A stretch of DNA of 64,000 nt, from contig OX365952.1 of NCBI GenBank assembly GCA_947247005.1, positions 31,188,222 to 31,252,221 on the forward strand, in the 5' to 3' direction. A program made the translations under genes and the position numbers. Under the pieces are notes generated by a model, which searched no databases, was not told the origin of the DNA, and saw nothing but the letters and a program-made list of their open reading frames with translations. Positions 61,555-64,000 of this stretch are shown piece by piece (positions within the stretch are counted from its first letter, which is position 1; each line of letters begins with the position of its first letter). This DNA comes from Spisula solida (taxonomy: Eukaryota > Mollusca > Bivalvia > Venerida > Mactridae).

Positions 61555-62817
61555 GTCCGGACCATAACTTTGTCATGCCCAACCCCCAGGTTCCTATCTC
61601 AAAGGTCAAGGTCACAGTTGGAGGTCAAAGGTCAAATTGAAGCTTGTCCGGACCATACCTTTGTCATGCTTTGACCAATGTTGCTTATATTTGGCATGAA
61701 CGTTCACCTCCATGAGGAGTAGTGTCATGCCCAACTCCCAGGTTCCTATCTCAAAGGTCAAGGTCACAGTTGGAGGTCAAAGGTCAAATTGAAGCTTGTC
61801 CGGACCATACCTTTGTCATACATTGACCAATCTTTCTTATATTTGGCATGAACGTTCACCTCCATGAGGAGTAGTGTCATGCCCAACTCCCAGGTTCCTA
61901 TCTCAAAGGTCAAGGTCACAGTTGGAGGTCAAAGATCAAATTGAAGCTTGTCCGGACCATAACTTTGTCATGCTTTGACCAATGTTGCTTATATTTGGCA
62001 TTGAAGCTTGTCCGGACCATACCTTTGTCATACATTGACCAATCTTTCTTATATTTGGCATGAATGTTAACCTTCATGAGGCGGAGTGTCATGCCCAACC
62101 CCAGATTCCTATCTCAAAGGTCAAGGTCACAGATGGAGGTTAAAGGTCAAATTGAAGCTTGTCCGGACCATACCTTTGTCATACATTGACCAATCGTTCT
62201 TATATTTGGCTACTCTCCAATTGCCTCGCCCGAAACTACATCGTTTCTAGGCTCTGCATTATCGCTAGTGTATTAGCGATATTGCTATTTTTAGACAGGA
62301 GAATCCAAAACCAGCGTACAGCGAGGCAAATGTGATAATGTAAACGGGTTTTTAAATGCATTGTATATAAAACGCTCGTGTGTTAAAAGAATGACTTGTA
62401 TTATTAATTAAAACTCTCGCACTATCAGTTCACATATTGATTGAAACAAATAAATAATGACCAGTCAATAGAATCATGAAATATTTAAACCTCATACAGT
62501 GTGTACTCGTTTAAACCTTTCAACACGTAGTCTTCATATTCACTATAAACTCTCTGCTCTCTATACAAACAAGTAAACTTTCATCAGCAAATAAAATGTG
62601 TATCAGGGTTCACAGCAGTTTTGTAATGGTCAATATTAAAATATTCTAGTAGTTTAAGCAGCGTGTGAATTGTAACGGTTAAGTGGAAATCAAAGCGCTG
62701 TATGGGGCGTAATATTTGGCATGAATGTTAACCTCCATAAGGCGGAGTGACATGCCCAACCCCCAGGTTCCTATCTCAAAGGTCAAGGTCACAGTTGAAG
62801 GTCAAAGATCAAATTGA
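61555..62817 (+). repeat. 152-bp monomer array carrying AGGTCA-type sites
   Basis: GTCCGGACCATA starts at 61555, 61645 (short first unit), 61798, 61950, 62010 (deleted unit) and 62161, with a remote last unit after the insert (62712-62817). Most full units contain TCAAAGGTCAAGGTCAC and GGAGGTCAAAGGTCAAATT, which hold matches to nuclear-receptor half-sites and direct repeats. Confidence 0.9.
62211..62711. mobile_element. 501-bp non-autonomous element with 9-bp target duplication
   Basis: It interrupts a monomer: ATATTTGGC occurs at 62202-62210 and again at 62712-62720, where an intact monomer has it once. The ends, TACTCTCCAA at the left and TACGCCCCAT at the right (minus strand), are short imperfect inverses. 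Boundaries are exact because the array supplies the empty site. There is no coding capacity. Confidence 0.85.
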
Positions 62818-63921
62818 AGGCTAATTTAAGTTGTAGCCAATTTTCAACGTGCGCCGAGGCTCGACATAATTTGCCCGAGTGCACGAATTTCTAGTTTAAA
62901 ATTATTTTTCTTTCTACAATGTAAATTATTATTTTAATCTCATTGTTTTGAAGTATATATTCTACAATGAACCACCAAACACAATAGATAAGTTTAAAAC
63001 AATAATTTAGAAGGAATACTAGCCGAAACACAGCCACATGTTTACTTGGTCATAAGCGAGACAGTACTTTTGTATTAGGTTCGTTCGTCGCCTAGCAACT
63101 GGTCACCACAGCAACTTTAATACTCATAAGTTTCAAGGCTACCACAAATGGATGAAACTTTCAAATCAATATAAAAGTGTGCCTATAAACACTTTAAAAC
63201 TGCTTAAAGCATGCCATACTATACAAGTAATTTAATTAACATGGGAAACAAATTCAATTGGAACGTCAATGTGACATTTATCAAAAATGCCTTTTTGCAA
63301 AAACAAAATTTCTGGTTTGCATTGATAGTAACATGGTCACGTTATATATGCACTAAAACTCCCAAATGTTAGCTTTCTATTGGTATATGAAAACATCAGA
63401 CGATGTTACGTAGTCCTTATGAGTTTGTAAATAACGTAACTCTAGTGTCCGTATAGTGGCTTTATTAGTTTGTTACACAGTTCATAAACATTGTATAGTA
63501 CTTCTCAGGTTCACAGCATAAGTCAACTTTTCATACTCATAAACATACTGTCCAGGCTTATGGCCCAAGCTACTCGCTTGTTGACGGCCCGCACCAAATG
63601 GTCTCTCTCGACTCTACTTTTCAACTCTCTAACTTAACTCCGACTGACTGACTGAACTCCCCACTAACATGGTATTAACCACCCAGACATATATTAAATT
63701 TACACTTCCTTATGATACTGACTTAGCTGTCTGGTGTTAGTATATATTCACTTATAACTGTCAGTTATAGTGTAACCTATATTTATTCATAGTTTATATG
63801 AAGGTTCACTGAAATTAATATTATATAATTAGCTATCCTATGATCATTACATTACAATTCGACCAAGCACATTCCATGGCATTCGTTTGTAATGTGATCA
63901 GATATTATGAAACACCCTGTA

Positions 63922-64000
63922 CTAACAAGCAAAACTTACGCAGTGATCTCCCTTGTCACCAGTCATAAAAGTAGAACACAAATAACCTTATAGTTTGAGC
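63922..64000. other. Right edge with a possible splice donor
   Basis: On the minus strand CACTGC|GTAAGT (donor at about 63942) follows a short frame beginning ATGACTGGTGACAAGGG. This could be an upstream exon of the SH3BP2-like gene, but it cannot join directly to the exon at 60536 in phase, and the sequence ends at 64000. Confidence 0.15.

Larger units (their letters stand above)
61450..62870 (-). mobile_element. Pearl/HINE-like element nested in the foldback
   Basis: TGTCGAGCC near 61454 and its inverse GGCTCGACA near 62862 form a sub-terminal inverted repeat. Inside are a TGCG-rich microsatellite (61501-61549) and a tandem array of 152-base monomers starting GTCCGGACCATA. The orientation is inverted relative to the 40.4-kb element. 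The array is interrupted by the 501-bp insert at 62211. Confidence 0.65.
61003..63919. mobile_element. TA-flanked foldback element of 2.9 kb (Tc1/mariner-type ends)
   Basis: The ends read CAGGGTGTTTCATAATGTC at the left and CAGGGTGTTTCATAATATC at the right (minus strand), with TA at 61001-61002 and 63920-63921. Inverted arms of about 430 bases (61003-61430 and roughly 63040-63405 plus the tip) share CCAATAGAAAGCT and ACATTTGGGAGTTTT. The right arm appears to be split by about 460 bases of unrelated DNA (63408-63870). A pearl-like element sits between the arms. There is no transposase. Confidence 0.8.

Noticed and set aside
63922..64000. First exon of the SH3BP2-like gene (MTGDKGDHC, then GTAAGT)
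   Set aside because: It cannot join the exon at 60536 in phase, the ATG context is weak and the window ends; kept only as a low-confidence donor note.

Overview
This is a eukaryotic, animal window. The best guess is a bivalve mollusc, but the species is not determined. The evidence is small exons with GT-AG introns, tRNA-derived SINEs with a molluscan-type core, a pearl/Helentron-like element with 158-bp core monomers, a mariner, many foldback MITEs and numerous minisatellites. I see no prokaryotic operons, CRISPR arrays or viral genes.

Only one host gene could be assembled. On the minus strand, ten phase-consistent exons between 60536 and 51403 encode the C-terminal 304 residues of an adaptor with a PH domain, an acidic/proline-rich linker and a C-terminal SH2 domain. 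Its layout and PH sequence pattern match SH3BP2. The upstream exons were not found and probably lie beyond the right edge of the window. One of its introns seems to use a GC-AG splice pair.

Layout. 1-5.1 kb: anonymous DNA, an ATC microsatellite, a 21-bp minisatellite, a short hAT-like MITE and a 1.4-kb purine-rich 36-bp minisatellite. 5.1-17.7 kb: mostly anonymous, with two SINEs, a 1-kb element with GC-rich ends and a dimeric 109/119-bp repeat. 17.7-31.7 kb: two apparently identical direct repeats of about 4.1 kb that exactly flank a 5.8-kb non-LTR retrotransposon (ORF1, and ORF2 with one nonsense codon). Each repeat carries a 420-bp foldback MITE, a TG/TGCG microsatellite and a 1.4-kb TA-flanked mariner-type MITE. 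31.7-37.8 kb: AT-rich anonymous DNA and a pearl-like element. 37.8-42 kb: a 31-bp minisatellite inside an inverted-repeat element, a pearl/HINE element and more MITEs. 42.9-44.3 kb: an apparently intact mariner with a complete DD34D transposase. 44.3-50.9 kb: minisatellites and anonymous DNA. 51.4-60.5 kb: the SH3BP2-like gene, whose introns hold SINEs, foldbacks and minisatellites. 61-63.9 kb: nested elements, with a TA-flanked foldback holding a pearl-like array that is itself split by a 501-bp element with a 9-bp target duplication.

The two strongest leads are the retrotransposon bounded by apparently giant direct repeats and the nested-element locus, whose tandem units carry nuclear-receptor-type AGGTCA sites. 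All repeat identities were judged by eye; no alignment or database search was run.
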